Below, one piece after another: positions 17,913 to 26,810 of a DNA stretch of 64,000 nucleotides. The DNA lies in contig NZ_CP071793.1 of assembly GCF_017498545.1 (NCBI RefSeq), forward strand, positions 3,348,001 to 3,412,000, in the 5' to 3' direction. Within the stretch, counting starts at the first letter, position 1, and every line of letters starts with the position of its first letter. The stretch is from Sulfidibacter corallicola. GTDB lineage: Bacteria; Acidobacteriota; Holophagae; Acanthopleuribacterales; Acanthopleuribacteraceae. Both the position numbers and the translations under genes were made by a program. The notes under the pieces were generated by a model. It saw nothing but the letters and a program-made list of their open reading frames with translations. It searched no databases and had not been told where the DNA came from.

Positions 17913-20222
17913 ATGTCCGTACATTCCGCTTTCCTCGCGCGTCGTAAAACCGCTCGTGCGGTGGCCGTACAGTCCGTTTTCCGCCTTTTCCAAATCATGC
18001 TCCTGGTGACCCTCGCGGCCATGCCGGTTCGCGGCGAACGTTTGATGGACGTGGTCGGGCGACGCGAGTACCGCATCTATTCCGATGCCTTTCCCTTGGT
18101 TTCGGGCCGCACGGTGGCGGAACTTCGACTCGAGGAACGGCTGAAACGGCTGGGCTACCGACGCATCCGCAAAAAGCCCAGCGCCCCCGGCACCTACTTC
18201 TGGAGCCACCGGACCTTCTGGATCTACCAACGCGAACACCAGCATCGCGGCAAGAAGCGCGGTGCGCGATTGTTCGGGCTGGACCTGCGCAAGGCCGACG
18301 GCATGATCCAGGGCGCGCGCGACGCGGACGGCAAGCCGATCGAGATCGGCGCGCGCGGCAAGCTGTGGTTGGAACCGGAACTCTTGGCCGAGTCCTTGGA
18401 AGGCGAGCGCGCGGCGCGTCTTTCGTTCGCGCTTTCGGAGGTCCCCGAACACGTGTGGCGCCCGCTGCTGGCCGCCGAAGACGCGCGTTTTTTCGATCAC
18501 CTGGGCCTGGACGGCCGAGCCCTGGCCCGCTCGACCCTGGCCAACATCAAGGCCGGCAAGGTGGTCCAGGGCGGCAGCACCATCACCCAACAGTTGATCA
18601 AGAACCGCGACCTGACGCCCAAACGCACCTTCGGCCGCAAGGCGTCCGAAGCCTGGCGCGCCGTGCGCCTGGAAGCGCTCTACTCCAAGAAGGAAATCTT
18701 GGAAACCTACCTCAACCACGTGTACTTGGGCCACGTCTCCGGATTGGCCGTGCACGGCTACGGCACGGGCGCCCGCGTGTTCTTCGACAAATCCGTGGCC
18801 GATCTCTCGCTGGCGGAGGCCGCGACCCTCGCCGCCATGGTCCAGGGGCCGAACCGCCTGTCGCCGATCCGCAATCCCGACAACGCCCGCGGCCGTCGCG
18901 ACTGGGTCTTGGAACGCATGGAATCCCTGGGATGGGCGACGCCGGCCCAGGTGGCGGCGGCCCGGGCCAAACCCGTACGCGCCAAGGTCCGGAAACCGCG
19001 TCGCGTGGGCCTGACCCACTTCCGCAATTGGATCGCCGAATCCTTGGCGGAGGAGGCCCCGCGCCGGTCGGCAAAGAATCTGGGGTTCGTGGTTTCCAGC
19101 GCCATCGACCCGCTCCTTCAGGAGGATGCCGAACGTCAGGTCGCGCAACACCTTAGCGGGCTGCGGCGCCGCTATTCGCGTCTCCGCAAGGGCAAATTGT
19201 CAGCCGCCCTGGTGGCTCTGGATGCCGAGAACGGCGCCGTGCTGGCCTACGTCGGCGGCGATCCCCGAGATACCGGAGACCAGTTCGATCGGGTACGCAA
19301 GGCCCGCCGTCAACCGGGCTCCTCGATCAAGCCGTTCATCCTGCTGGAGGGGTTCGATCGCGGCTGGGGCAAATTGTCGCTGAATCCGTCGTCGCGCGTG
19401 GCAGACAAGCCGCTGACCATCGACCTGCCCAACGGGCCTTGGCGTCCCACCAACAACGATGGGCGCTTCCACGGGGTGATCGACCTGCGCACCGCGCTGC
19501 GCCATTCCTACAACGTGCCCTTCGTTCGGCTCGGACGTCACCTGGGTTACGGCAAGGTGGCCGATCGCTTCCGCGAAGTGGGTTTGCCCATGCCCGACGA
19601 TCCGGGACCCGCGTTCCTGCTCGGTGCGATCGAGGTCAGTCCCCTGGAATTGGCCGCGGCCTATACCGTGTTCGCCACGCCGGGTTACAGCCTGGAGCCG
19701 GTGCCCATCTGGCGAATCGGAAAACCCAAAGGCAGACGGCTCGAGCGCTTTCGCACGAAACGCGATCGCATTTCCAGCAAGGCATCGGCCTACCTGGTGG
19801 CCGATCTGCTGGCCGACGTGGTGGCCAAGGGCTCCGGTAAGGCCGCCTCGATCAAGGGCCACACCGTGCGCGGCAAAACCGGAACCTCGTCCAACCGGCG
19901 CGATGCCTGGTTCGCGGGTACGGCGGGAAGCCTGGTCTGCGTGGTATGGGTCGGGCTGGACGAAGGCGATTCGGCCGGTCTCACGGGTGGCGGCGCGGCG
20001 GCCACGCTTTGGCGCACCTTCATGGCGAAAGCGATCCCCGCAAGACCGGATCGCCAAATCGAGCGACCCTCGATGATCGTGGAAGCCTGGGTGGATCCCA
20101 CGTCGGGGCTGTTGGTCAAGGAAGGAAAAAAAGGGGCCCACAAGGAATTGTTCCGCCGCGACAGCAAACCGCGCCGCAATCGTTGGTGGCGCATCGACCG
20201 CTCGATTCAGGTCATCGAGTGA
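17913..20222 (+). CDS. Bifunctional penicillin-binding protein, PBP1b-like (glycosyltransferase and transpeptidase)
   Basis: This class A PBP has 769 residues. An N-terminal hydrophobic anchor (~22-42) is followed by a region resembling the UB2H domain of E. coli PBP1b (~50-120), a GT51 glycosyltransferase domain (~165-335) with the catalytic Glu at E189 in AAEDARFFDH and the GGSTITQQLIKN motif, and a transpeptidase domain with SxxK at S470-K473, SYN at 532-534 and KTGT at 655-658. All catalytic motifs are intact. It polymerises lipid II and cross-links peptides in the periplasm. UB2H is the docking site for the lipoprotein LpoB in E. coli; no LpoB homologue is recognised here. The ATG at 17913 follows an AGG; an upstream ATG at 17826 is possible. 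Confidence 0.92.
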   Translation: MSVHSAFLARRKTARAVAVQSVFRLFQIMLLVTLAAMPVRGERLMDVVGRREYRIYSDAFPLVSGRTVAELRLEERLKRLGYRRIRKKPSAPGTYFWSHRTFWIYQREHQHRGKKRGARLFGLDLRKADGMIQGARDADGKPIEIGARGKLWLEPELLAESLEGERAARLSFALSEVPEHVWRPLLAAEDARFFDHLGLDGRALARSTLANIKAGKVVQGGSTITQQLIKNRDLTPKRTFGRKASEAWRAVRLEALYSKKEILETYLNHVYLGHVSGLAVHGYGTGARVFFDKSVADLSLAEAATLAAMVQGPNRLSPIRNPDNARGRRDWVLERMESLGWATPAQVAAARAKPVRAKVRKPRRVGLTHFRNWIAESLAEEAPRRSAKNLGFVVSSAIDPLLQEDAERQVAQHLSGLRRRYSRLRKGKLSAALVALDAENGAVLAYVGGDPRDTGDQFDRVRKARRQPGSSIKPFILLEGFDRGWGKLSLNPSSRVADKPLTIDLPNGPWRPTNNDGRFHGVIDLRTALRHSYNVPFVRLGRHLGYGKVADRFREVGLPMPDDPGPAFLLGAIEVSPLELAAAYTVFATPGYSLEPVPIWRIGKPKGRRLERFRTKRDRISSKASAYLVADLLADVVAKGSGKAASIKGHTVRGKTGTSSNRRDAWFAGTAGSLVCVVWVGLDEGDSAGLTGGGAAATLWRTFMAKAIPARPDRQIERPSMIVEAWVDPTSGLLVKEGKKGAHKELFRRDSKPRRNRWWRIDRSIQVIE

Positions 20223-20325
20223 GCGGTCGCCTCCGCATTTCGGACCTCGGGAACTCGCGAGAGCTATCGGTTCCGAGTAACGGCGATTCGTGATTTAATG
20301 GAATCACACACGCGGAGGTACAACC

Positions 20326-20928
20326 ATGAGTAGCGCCAAGAAAGTGGGCATCCTTATATTCGAGGATGTGGAACTTCTTGATTTCGCGGGACCTTATGAA
20401 GTGTTTTCCATTGCCGGCACCCTTGGCAGGGGCCTCTTGGCACGCCCTCTGACCATAGCCGATCGAGCGCCGGTCCGCACCTCCAACGGGCTGATCGTCC
20501 AGCCGGATTACCTGCTGGATGAAGCCCCTCATTTCGACATCCTGCTCATTCCGGGCGGGAATGGAACCCGGCGGGAACTGCACAACGAAGCCACGCTCGA
20601 TTGGATCCGATCCGCGGCGGAAGAGGCCGAATTCCTGTTGTCGGTCTGCACCGGTTCCCTGCTGATCGCCAAGGCCGGCCTGGCCAAGAACAAACGGCTG
20701 ACGACCCACGCTTCCGCATTCGACGAACTGCGCGCGATCGCGACCGAGAGCCAGATCATCGAAGGTGCGCGCGTCGTGGACAACGGCGACCTGATCGTCT
20801 CGGCCGGAATCTCGGCGGGCATCGACATGGCGTTCTACTTCCTGCAGCGCGAGTTCGGTCACCCCTTGGCCACCGACGTGGCGCTCCAGATGGAATACGA
20901 CTGGAAACCCCACGGCTTGGCGGGCTGA
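20326..20928 (+). CDS. DJ-1/PfpI family protein (isonitrile hydratase-like)
   Basis: This 200-residue protein has the flavodoxin-like class I amidotransferase fold. The nucleophile elbow is SVCTGS with C108, LIPGGNGTRREL forms the oxyanion region, and the C-terminal AGISAGIDMAFYFLQREFG is typical of the InhA/isonitrile hydratase and AraC-N-terminal branch. It has no DNA-binding domain. cggaggt lies 7 nt before the ATG. Members include isonitrile hydratases, glyoxalase III and proteases, so the activity is open. A fructosamine kinase gene follows 74 bp later; both could act in carbonyl or glycation repair, but that is inference. Confidence 0.85.
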   Translation: MSSAKKVGILIFEDVELLDFAGPYEVFSIAGTLGRGLLARPLTIADRAPVRTSNGLIVQPDYLLDEAPHFDILLIPGGNGTRRELHNEATLDWIRSAAEEAEFLLSVCTGSLLIAKAGLAKNKRLTTHASAFDELRAIATESQIIEGARVVDNGDLIVSAGISAGIDMAFYFLQREFGHPLATDVALQMEYDWKPHGLAG

Positions 20929-21002
20929 GCCGGTTTTCCCCGGGTCATGGTTCCCGGGAACCCAAGGGCCACGGGCCATCCAAGCGATAGCGAGGTGAGC
21001 GA

Positions 21003-21878
21003 GTGATCACGTCATGGTGGCTCGAGGTGGGCAAAGCCCTTTCCCATGTCCTGGACAGGGAAATCCGGCCGGCGAAGGTGACACCGGTGGGCGGCGGCTG
21101 CATCAATCAGGCATCCTGTCTGAGTGACCAGCACGGCACGCGCTACTTCGTCAAAACCAACCGGGAATCGGCACGCGACATGTTCGCCGTGGAGGCCGCC
21201 GGCCTGGAAGCGATCCAAGCCACCCAAACCCTTCGCGTGCCGCGAGTCCTGGGTTTCGGTTGTCACGGGGGACGCGCCTATTTGGCCTTGGAATGGCTCG
21301 ATCTCGGATCGGGTCGTTCCGAAGATGCCCATCGGCTCGGTCGAGACCTGGCGCGTCTGCACCAATGCGACGTAGGCGATCGGTTCGGGTGGCATCGCGA
21401 CAATTTCATCGGTAGCTCGCCCCAACCCAATCCCTGGGAATCGGATTGGGCCACCTTCTTCCTGGAGCACCGCCTGCGCTACCAGGTGGACATGGCCCAT
21501 CGGAACGGGCACCGATTCGCGCGTTTCGACCGACTGGCCGAACGCGTACCCGACCTGTTGCGGGGATTGACGATCCGGCCGGCGCTGGTCCACGGCGATT
21601 TGTGGACGGGCAACGCCGCCTATACCGAGACCGGTGTGCCGGCGGTCTTCGATGTGGCCGCCTACTACGGCCACGGCGAGACCGATCTGGCCATGAGCGA
21701 ACTGTTCGGCGGTTTCGGCACCGCCTTTTTCGAGGGATACACCGAGCTCCGCCCGCTCGAGGCGGGCTATCCCCTTCGCCGCACGCTCTACAACCTGTAC
21801 CACATCATCAACCATTTCAACCTGTTCGGCGGTGGGTACGCGAGCCAGGCCCAATCCATGATCGACGCCCTGCTCTGA
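21003..21878 (+). CDS. Fructosamine kinase family protein
   Basis: This 291-residue protein belongs to the fructosamine-3-kinase/ketosamine kinase family of protein-kinase-like enzymes. An N-terminal glycine-rich segment (TPVGGGCINQA) is followed by YFVKTNRE with the ATP-binding Lys, then LVHGDLWTGNAAY with the catalytic Asp at D199 and FDVAAYYGHGETDLAMSELFGGF, a family hallmark. It phosphorylates sugar adducts on amino groups, which destabilises them and reverses glycation. The start is GTG with GAGG about 9 nt upstream. It lies 74 bp after the DJ-1-like gene and may be cotranscribed with it. Confidence 0.9.
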   Translation: MITSWWLEVGKALSHVLDREIRPAKVTPVGGGCINQASCLSDQHGTRYFVKTNRESARDMFAVEAAGLEAIQATQTLRVPRVLGFGCHGGRAYLALEWLDLGSGRSEDAHRLGRDLARLHQCDVGDRFGWHRDNFIGSSPQPNPWESDWATFFLEHRLRYQVDMAHRNGHRFARFDRLAERVPDLLRGLTIRPALVHGDLWTGNAAYTETGVPAVFDVAAYYGHGETDLAMSELFGGFGTAFFEGYTELRPLEAGYPLRRTLYNLYHIINHFNLFGGGYASQAQSMIDALL

Positions 21879-22014
21879 TCCGGCTATCTCTCCGAAGTTG
21901 CCCTGAACGGAATGGGGCGGCGCTGCGGCAGGTGGCGGGCCCGCCCTGGGCGCCGGCCCGACAGATCGGAGTTATCCATGCCGGGAGTGCCCGCATACGA
22001 AGAGATTCGTTGGC

Positions 22015-22053
22015 CCTGTAGGTTGGCCCGCTGGGCCGACGTTTCGAAGCGAC
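22015..22053 (+). repeat. REP-like palindromic element, family A copy 1
   Basis: The 39-bp element starts cctgta, has a palindromic core ggttggcccgctgggccgac and ends with gtttcgaagcgac. About 30 bp further on there is an agcgaagc tail, also seen with the other copies. Confidence 0.85.
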
Positions 22054-22163
22054 TCAAGCAACTGTAGTGAGTTACACCAAAAAGCGAAGCCGATTTGCTC
22101 CCATATCGAACACCAACAAGGTCGCAAAGCCCAAGGTCCCCGCATCGAGAGAGGGGCGAAAGG

Positions 22164-22202
22164 CCTGTAGGTTGGCCCGCTGGGCCGACGTTTCGAAGCG
22201 AC
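22164..22202 (+). repeat. REP-like palindromic element, family A copy 2
   Basis: Identical over 39 bp to copy 1, in the same orientation and 149 bp downstream. A gagcgaagc tail follows about 28 bp later. The 149-bp distance equals the period of the tandem array beside the RAYT gene at 39 kb. Confidence 0.85.
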
Positions 22203-22617
22203 CCAAACTTCACAGAATCGAGAGGTTAAAGAGCGAAGCACATTCTCCGATATTGCAAGGTTAGAGAGTTTCGAGAATTCCGAGCGTGGGCGGCTTTGGC
22301 GAGCACATCCGGCGAGGGTACCGCGCTTGAGGCCTTTACCTGGTCTTAACGCCCCTCTCGTGATGTAGGAACTCCGAGAAAGAGCGGTTTTGTTCACGGC
22401 TCTTCGGTTCAGGAAATGGCTTGGCTCTTATGGTGCTTGTTTTATTTAAGGTTGGAGTGCTTGGGCTAGTGAAATGATGCGAACCAGGGTGGTCCCCTCT
22501 TTTACAAGCACGACGGATCTCTCTGAATTCGGCAATAGCAAGAAGCCGCATTCCAACGTAGGCCCTTCAACAACACGATGGGCTTCGCTCTTTAACGATT
22601 GTCTTATTCGGCACCGA

Positions 22618-22655
22618 GTCGCTTCGAAAGTCGGCCCAGCGGGCCAACCTACAGC
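22618..22655 (-). repeat. REP-like palindromic element, family A copy 3 (inverted)
   Basis: Reverse complement of copies 1 and 2 with one base missing. The ggcttcgctc tail lies on its left side, as expected for inversion. With copy 2 it forms an inverted pair about 450 bp across. Confidence 0.85.
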
Positions 22656-23006
22656 CTCGACGCCACACTCTGCATGCGGGAACTGCCGGCCAGGAAACGC
22701 CGATGCACAACCCACCCGCGAAAAGAGATGGCTCCGCTCCTTCGGCGCGACGAAACGTACTGCGAAATTCGGGAACTCCTCGCCTGATGCCCTTCGGTGA
22801 GCGAAGCCCGTGGCCGCCCCGGCCCAGCCAGGGAATATCGGTTGGACAGATCCTGTTGGTGGTAAGATAGCAGGAATTCTTTCGCAATCAACATCGAACG
22901 ATCCGCGGATTTCGAGCCCGTGTCTCGCTGCGCCCCCACGCGTTTTCCAAGCAGCCCGCTCGGATTCCGTTCGGTATCGGATTCGCCGGAACAGAGGAGA
23001 AACCCC

Positions 23007-24620
23007 ATGAAAAAAGTGAAGGTGGCCGTGTTCAGTGAACTGGCCGACCGAAAGCCCACCGGCGCCCTCGTCGCCGACGTGGACCTGGTTATCGTGCGCT
23101 ACGATGACGACGTTTCGGTCTTATACGGTCGCTGCCTGCACCGCGGCGCCATGCTCGCCGACGGGCACATCGACGGTCACAACCTCATTTGTGGCGTCCA
23201 CCATTGGGATTACCGTTACGACACCGGAGTCAGCGAATACAACAACCAGGAAGCCCTGGCCAAGTTCACCCACTGGATCGAGAACGATGGCGTCTGGGTC
23301 GACGAAGACGAAATCCGTGCCTGGGAAATGGAACATCCCCAACCCTATCAACGCGACAGCTACCAGGGCGCCTACCAGGACACCCATGGGGAAGCCACGG
23401 AACCACACGTCCTGTTCATTCGCGAATTGGCGACCAACGGGCTGTCCAAGTGGGGCCACCACGGCCCGGCCGCCGCCATGGGTGTCGACCGCCGCGAGCT
23501 GCCCACCTGGGACGACCTCCAGTTCCTGACCGCTCAACTTCACAAATTGCCCCTGCTGGACGAGGAGCCGGTGGGCACCGATCTGGTGATCGGGCCGCGC
23601 GCCGCCAAACCGCTCCGCCTGAACATTCCCCTCTTCGTTTCGGATATGAGTTTCGGCGCGCTTTCGGAGGAGGCCAAGGTGGCCCTGGCCAAGGGTGCGG
23701 AACTGGCCGGGACCGGTATCTGTTCCGGCGAGGGCGGCATGTTGCCCGACGAACAGGCCGAAAACAACCGCTACTTCTACGAGCTGGCCTCGGCCCGGTT
23801 CGGCTTCAGTTGGGATGCGGTCGCCAAGGTCCAGGCCTTCCACTTCAAAGGCGGACAGGGTGCCAAGACGGGCACCGGCGGCCATTTGCCGGGCGCCAAG
23901 GTCAAGGGCAAGATCGCCCAGGTACGCGGCCTGAAAGAGGGGGAACCGGCCATCTCGCCCGCGCGTTTCCCCGACTGGCAATCCTGGGAACAGATTCGCG
24001 ATTTCACCGCGGAGGTACGCGAGCGCACGGGCGGCATTCCCATCGGCTACAAGCTCTCGGCCCAGCACGTGGAGCGCGATCTGGAAACCGCCGTGAAGGT
24101 CGGGGTGGACTACGTGATTCTCGACGGCCGCGGAGGCGGCACCGGTGCCGCACCGCTCATTTTCCGCGACCACATCTCGGTCCCGACCATGCCGGCCCTG
24201 GCGCGCGCCAGGAAGTTCCTGGACGAATCGGGCAACCGCCACATCACCCTGATCACGACCGGCGGCCTGCGCACCCCGGCCGACTTCGCCAAGGCCCTGG
24301 CGTTGGGTGCCGACGGCATCGCCCTCTCCAACAGCGCACTACAGGCGATCGGATGCCTGGGCATGCGTGCCTGTCATACCAACAACTGTCCGGTGGGGAT
24401 CGCCACCCAAAAAGATCACCTGCGCGCCCGGCTGGAAATCGCCGTGGCCGCCAAACGGTTGGCCCGCTTTTTCGGCGCCGCGGTGGAACTGATGCAGGTC
24501 ATGGCACGCGCTTGTGGCCACGACCACCTGAACCAGTTCAACAAGACCGATCTGGCGACGTGGAAACGCGAAGTGGCCTACCTGACAGGGGTCGCCTACT
24601 CCGGGGTCGTTCCCCTCTGA
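23007..24620 (+). CDS. Rieske [2Fe-2S] / FMN glutamate synthase-domain fusion protein
   Basis: This 537-residue protein opens with a complete Rieske domain: C43-x-H45 (CLH) and C62-x2-H65 (CGVH) are separated by 16 residues. Residues ~150-520 are the FMN-binding (beta/alpha)8 domain of glutamate synthase, with PLFVSDMSFGALSEEAKVAL, GEGGMLPDEQ, FKGGQGAKTGTGGHLPG and the C450-x5-C456-x4-C461 ligands of a 3Fe-4S cluster (CHTNNCPVG). The glutaminase domain with its N-terminal Cys is absent, so it is not a normal GltB. It could pass electrons between the Rieske centre, the 3Fe-4S cluster and FMN. AGAGGAGA precedes the ATG at 23007. The next gene, 116 bp downstream, also starts with a Rieske domain. 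The reaction is unknown. Confidence 0.9.
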   Translation: MKKVKVAVFSELADRKPTGALVADVDLVIVRYDDDVSVLYGRCLHRGAMLADGHIDGHNLICGVHHWDYRYDTGVSEYNNQEALAKFTHWIENDGVWVDEDEIRAWEMEHPQPYQRDSYQGAYQDTHGEATEPHVLFIRELATNGLSKWGHHGPAAAMGVDRRELPTWDDLQFLTAQLHKLPLLDEEPVGTDLVIGPRAAKPLRLNIPLFVSDMSFGALSEEAKVALAKGAELAGTGICSGEGGMLPDEQAENNRYFYELASARFGFSWDAVAKVQAFHFKGGQGAKTGTGGHLPGAKVKGKIAQVRGLKEGEPAISPARFPDWQSWEQIRDFTAEVRERTGGIPIGYKLSAQHVERDLETAVKVGVDYVILDGRGGGTGAAPLIFRDHISVPTMPALARARKFLDESGNRHITLITTGGLRTPADFAKALALGADGIALSNSALQAIGCLGMRACHTNNCPVGIATQKDHLRARLEIAVAAKRLARFFGAAVELMQVMARACGHDHLNQFNKTDLATWKREVAYLTGVAYSGVVPL

Positions 24621-24736
24621 CCTACCTCATGAACCGAACGAACGCCGCCGCCGGGTAGGCTCCGCCGCCCGTGGCGACGCGTCGCACGAAACGGCTCAAG
24701 CCCGTCGTTCGCGGCGATCATCGAGGAGAGATAAAG

Positions 24737-26695
24737 ATGAGCGAGACGAAGCAAAGCGGTTCTCCGGAACTGCAGTGGGTTCGAATTCTGGATCTGGACG
24801 AGCTGCCCGAAGGCCGGGTGCAAACCGTAACCGCGGGCACCACCAGCCTCGCGATCACCCACTATCAAGGTAAATACACCGCGCTGGACAATCGCTGCCC
24901 GCACCAGGGCGGTCCCCTGGGCGAGGGTTCGATCGAAAACGGTTGGCTGCGCTGCCCATGGCACGGCTGGGACTTCTGCCCCCACACCGGCAAGCCGCCG
25001 GGCGGTTACGACGACGGCGTCCCCACCTTCCCGGTCGAAACCCGCGAGGACGGCATCTACGTGGGACTGGAGGCCAAGCCGCCGCGGATCCGCACCGTTT
25101 CCGACGTCATGGTGGAGACCATGACCCAGTGGGGCGTCACCCACGTATTCGGCATGGTCGGCCACTCCAATTTGGGATTCGCCGACGCCATGCGCGAGGC
25201 GGAACGCGCCGGCAAGCTGACCTTCATTGGCATCCGGCACGAGGGTGCCGCCGCGTTCGCGGCCTCGGCCTACGCCAAGTTGACCGGCCGACCCGCCGCC
25301 TGTTTCGCCATCGCGGGTCCGGGCGCCACCAACCTGCTGACCGGACTGTGGGACGCCAAGGTGGATCGCGCGCCGATTCTGGCCCTGACCGGCCAGGTCG
25401 ACACCCAGGTGCTGGGACCGGGCGCTTTCCAGGAAGTGGACCTGGCCACGGCCTTCAACGGGGTCGCCGAATGGAGCCAAACCGTGCTGCCGTCGTCACG
25501 ACACGCCGAGCTGATGTCGCTGGCGCTCAAGAACGCCATGATCAAACGCGATGTGGCCCACCTGATCCTGCCCAACGAGGTCCAGGAAATGCCGGCCGAA
25601 GGCAAACCGGCCACCACGCCCGAAGGCCGCGTGACCCCGATGGAGATCACCCCGCCCGCAGCGTCCGTGGAGGCCATGCTGAAGCTGCTACGCACCTCGA
25701 AACGCCCGGTCATCGTGGTGGGCCACGGGGCCCGCTTCCACATGGCGCCGATCGTCCAACTGGCCGAGCAACTCAACGCACCGGTGGTCACCACCTTCAA
25801 GGCCAAGGGCCAGATCTCGGACCATCACCCGTTGGGTTGCGGCGTGTTGGGCCGCAGCGGCACACCCATCGCCAGTTGGTTCATGAACGAATCGGATCTG
25901 CTGTTGGTCTTCGGCGCCTCCTTCTCCAACCACACCGGCATCACCCCCAAGAAACCGATCATTCAGGTGGACTACGACGCCATGGCCCTGGGCAAATTCC
26001 ACAAGGTCGCGGTGCCGGTCTGGGGCGAAATCGGCATCACGGCCAACCTGATCCGCAACGAGCTGGGCGCGATCGACACGGTCGACCAACGGCCCGAAGT
26101 CAGAGCACGCTGGGCGATTTGGCGCGAAGAAAAACTGCGACGGGAAAAGGACGACCGCGGCCGCGGCATCAACTCCGCCTCGGTCTTCGCCGCCATGAAC
26201 CGGGTCATTCCGGAGAACGCGGTCATCGCCGTCGACGTGGGCAACAACACCTATTCATTCGGTCGCTACTTCGAATGCACGCGCCAATCGGTGCTGATGT
26301 CGGGTTACCTGGGCTCGATCGGGTTCGGATACCCGGCGGCGATCGGGGCCCACTGCGCGGCGCCCGATCGACCCACCATCTGTGTCAGCGGCGACGGCGG
26401 GTTCGGCCAGTACCTCGGCGAACTGACGACCGCGGTCAAGTACGGCATGAACATCACCCACGTACTGCTCAACAACAACGAACTGGGCAAAATCTCGAAA
26501 GAGCAGCGGGCCGACGAGTTGGAAGTCTGGCAAACGTCGCTCCACAACCCCAGCTTCGCCCGTTACGCGGAGAACTGCGGTGCGCTCGGCGTCGAAGTCA
26601 CCGAAAAAGCCAGGCTGGACGAATGTCTCGAGCGGGCGCTGGCCCACGAGGGACCGGCCCTGGTGGAGGTGCGCGCCGACGCACTGCTGGTGTGA
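24737..26695 (+). CDS. Rieske [2Fe-2S] / thiamine-diphosphate enzyme fusion (pyruvate oxidase/acetolactate synthase-like)
   Basis: The 652-residue protein begins with a Rieske domain (~14-105; C54-x-H56 and C73-x2-H76, 16 residues apart). It continues as a three-domain ThDP enzyme: the PYR domain with catalytic Glu E169 (IRHEGAAAF) and a PoxB-like GPGAFQEVD stretch, a central domain (~310-440), and the PP domain with the Mg/ThDP motif GDGG at 552-555 and NNN at 579-581. Relatives decarboxylate 2-oxo acids, either oxidising the product or carboligating it. Fusion to a Rieske centre suggests one-electron transfer from the hydroxyalkyl-ThDP intermediate, which is inference. GAGGAGAG precedes the ATG. 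It is probably cotranscribed with the Rieske/glutamate synthase gene. Confidence 0.9.
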   Translation: MSETKQSGSPELQWVRILDLDELPEGRVQTVTAGTTSLAITHYQGKYTALDNRCPHQGGPLGEGSIENGWLRCPWHGWDFCPHTGKPPGGYDDGVPTFPVETREDGIYVGLEAKPPRIRTVSDVMVETMTQWGVTHVFGMVGHSNLGFADAMREAERAGKLTFIGIRHEGAAAFAASAYAKLTGRPAACFAIAGPGATNLLTGLWDAKVDRAPILALTGQVDTQVLGPGAFQEVDLATAFNGVAEWSQTVLPSSRHAELMSLALKNAMIKRDVAHLILPNEVQEMPAEGKPATTPEGRVTPMEITPPAASVEAMLKLLRTSKRPVIVVGHGARFHMAPIVQLAEQLNAPVVTTFKAKGQISDHHPLGCGVLGRSGTPIASWFMNESDLLLVFGASFSNHTGITPKKPIIQVDYDAMALGKFHKVAVPVWGEIGITANLIRNELGAIDTVDQRPEVRARWAIWREEKLRREKDDRGRGINSASVFAAMNRVIPENAVIAVDVGNNTYSFGRYFECTRQSVLMSGYLGSIGFGYPAAIGAHCAAPDRPTICVSGDGGFGQYLGELTTAVKYGMNITHVLLNNNELGKISKEQRADELEVWQTSLHNPSFARYAENCGALGVEVTEKARLDECLERALAHEGPALVEVRADALLV

Positions 26696-26724
26696 TGGCC
26701 GTCCGCGATTCGAACGATGCCACG

Positions 26725-26775
26725 AAAAAAGCGGCACTTCCAAACGCGCGAAGTGCCGCCTTTCAGGATTTTTTT
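26725..26775. terminator. Bidirectional terminator between the Rieske-ThDP gene and trxB
   Basis: gcggcactt (26731-26739) pairs perfectly with aagtgccgc (26751-26759) around an 11-nt loop. An A6 run precedes the stem and a T7 run lies about 9 nt after it, so it can serve both convergent genes; it is stronger on the minus strand, for trxB. Confidence 0.85.
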
Positions 26776-26810
26776 CGAGGCGGCAACCCCGGGTGATTGC
26801 CGCGATGTCG

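Larger units (their letters stand above)
21879..23006. other. 1.1-kb gene-free region carrying REP-like palindromes
   Basis: No open frame here has a family signature, and base composition is lower in GC than the flanking genes. It contains two direct and one inverted copy of a 39-bp palindromic element. The last ~150 bp before 23007 should contain the promoter of the Rieske gene pair; a TTGGAC/TAAGAT pair at 22842-22868 has a poor 15-bp spacer. Confidence 0.6.
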
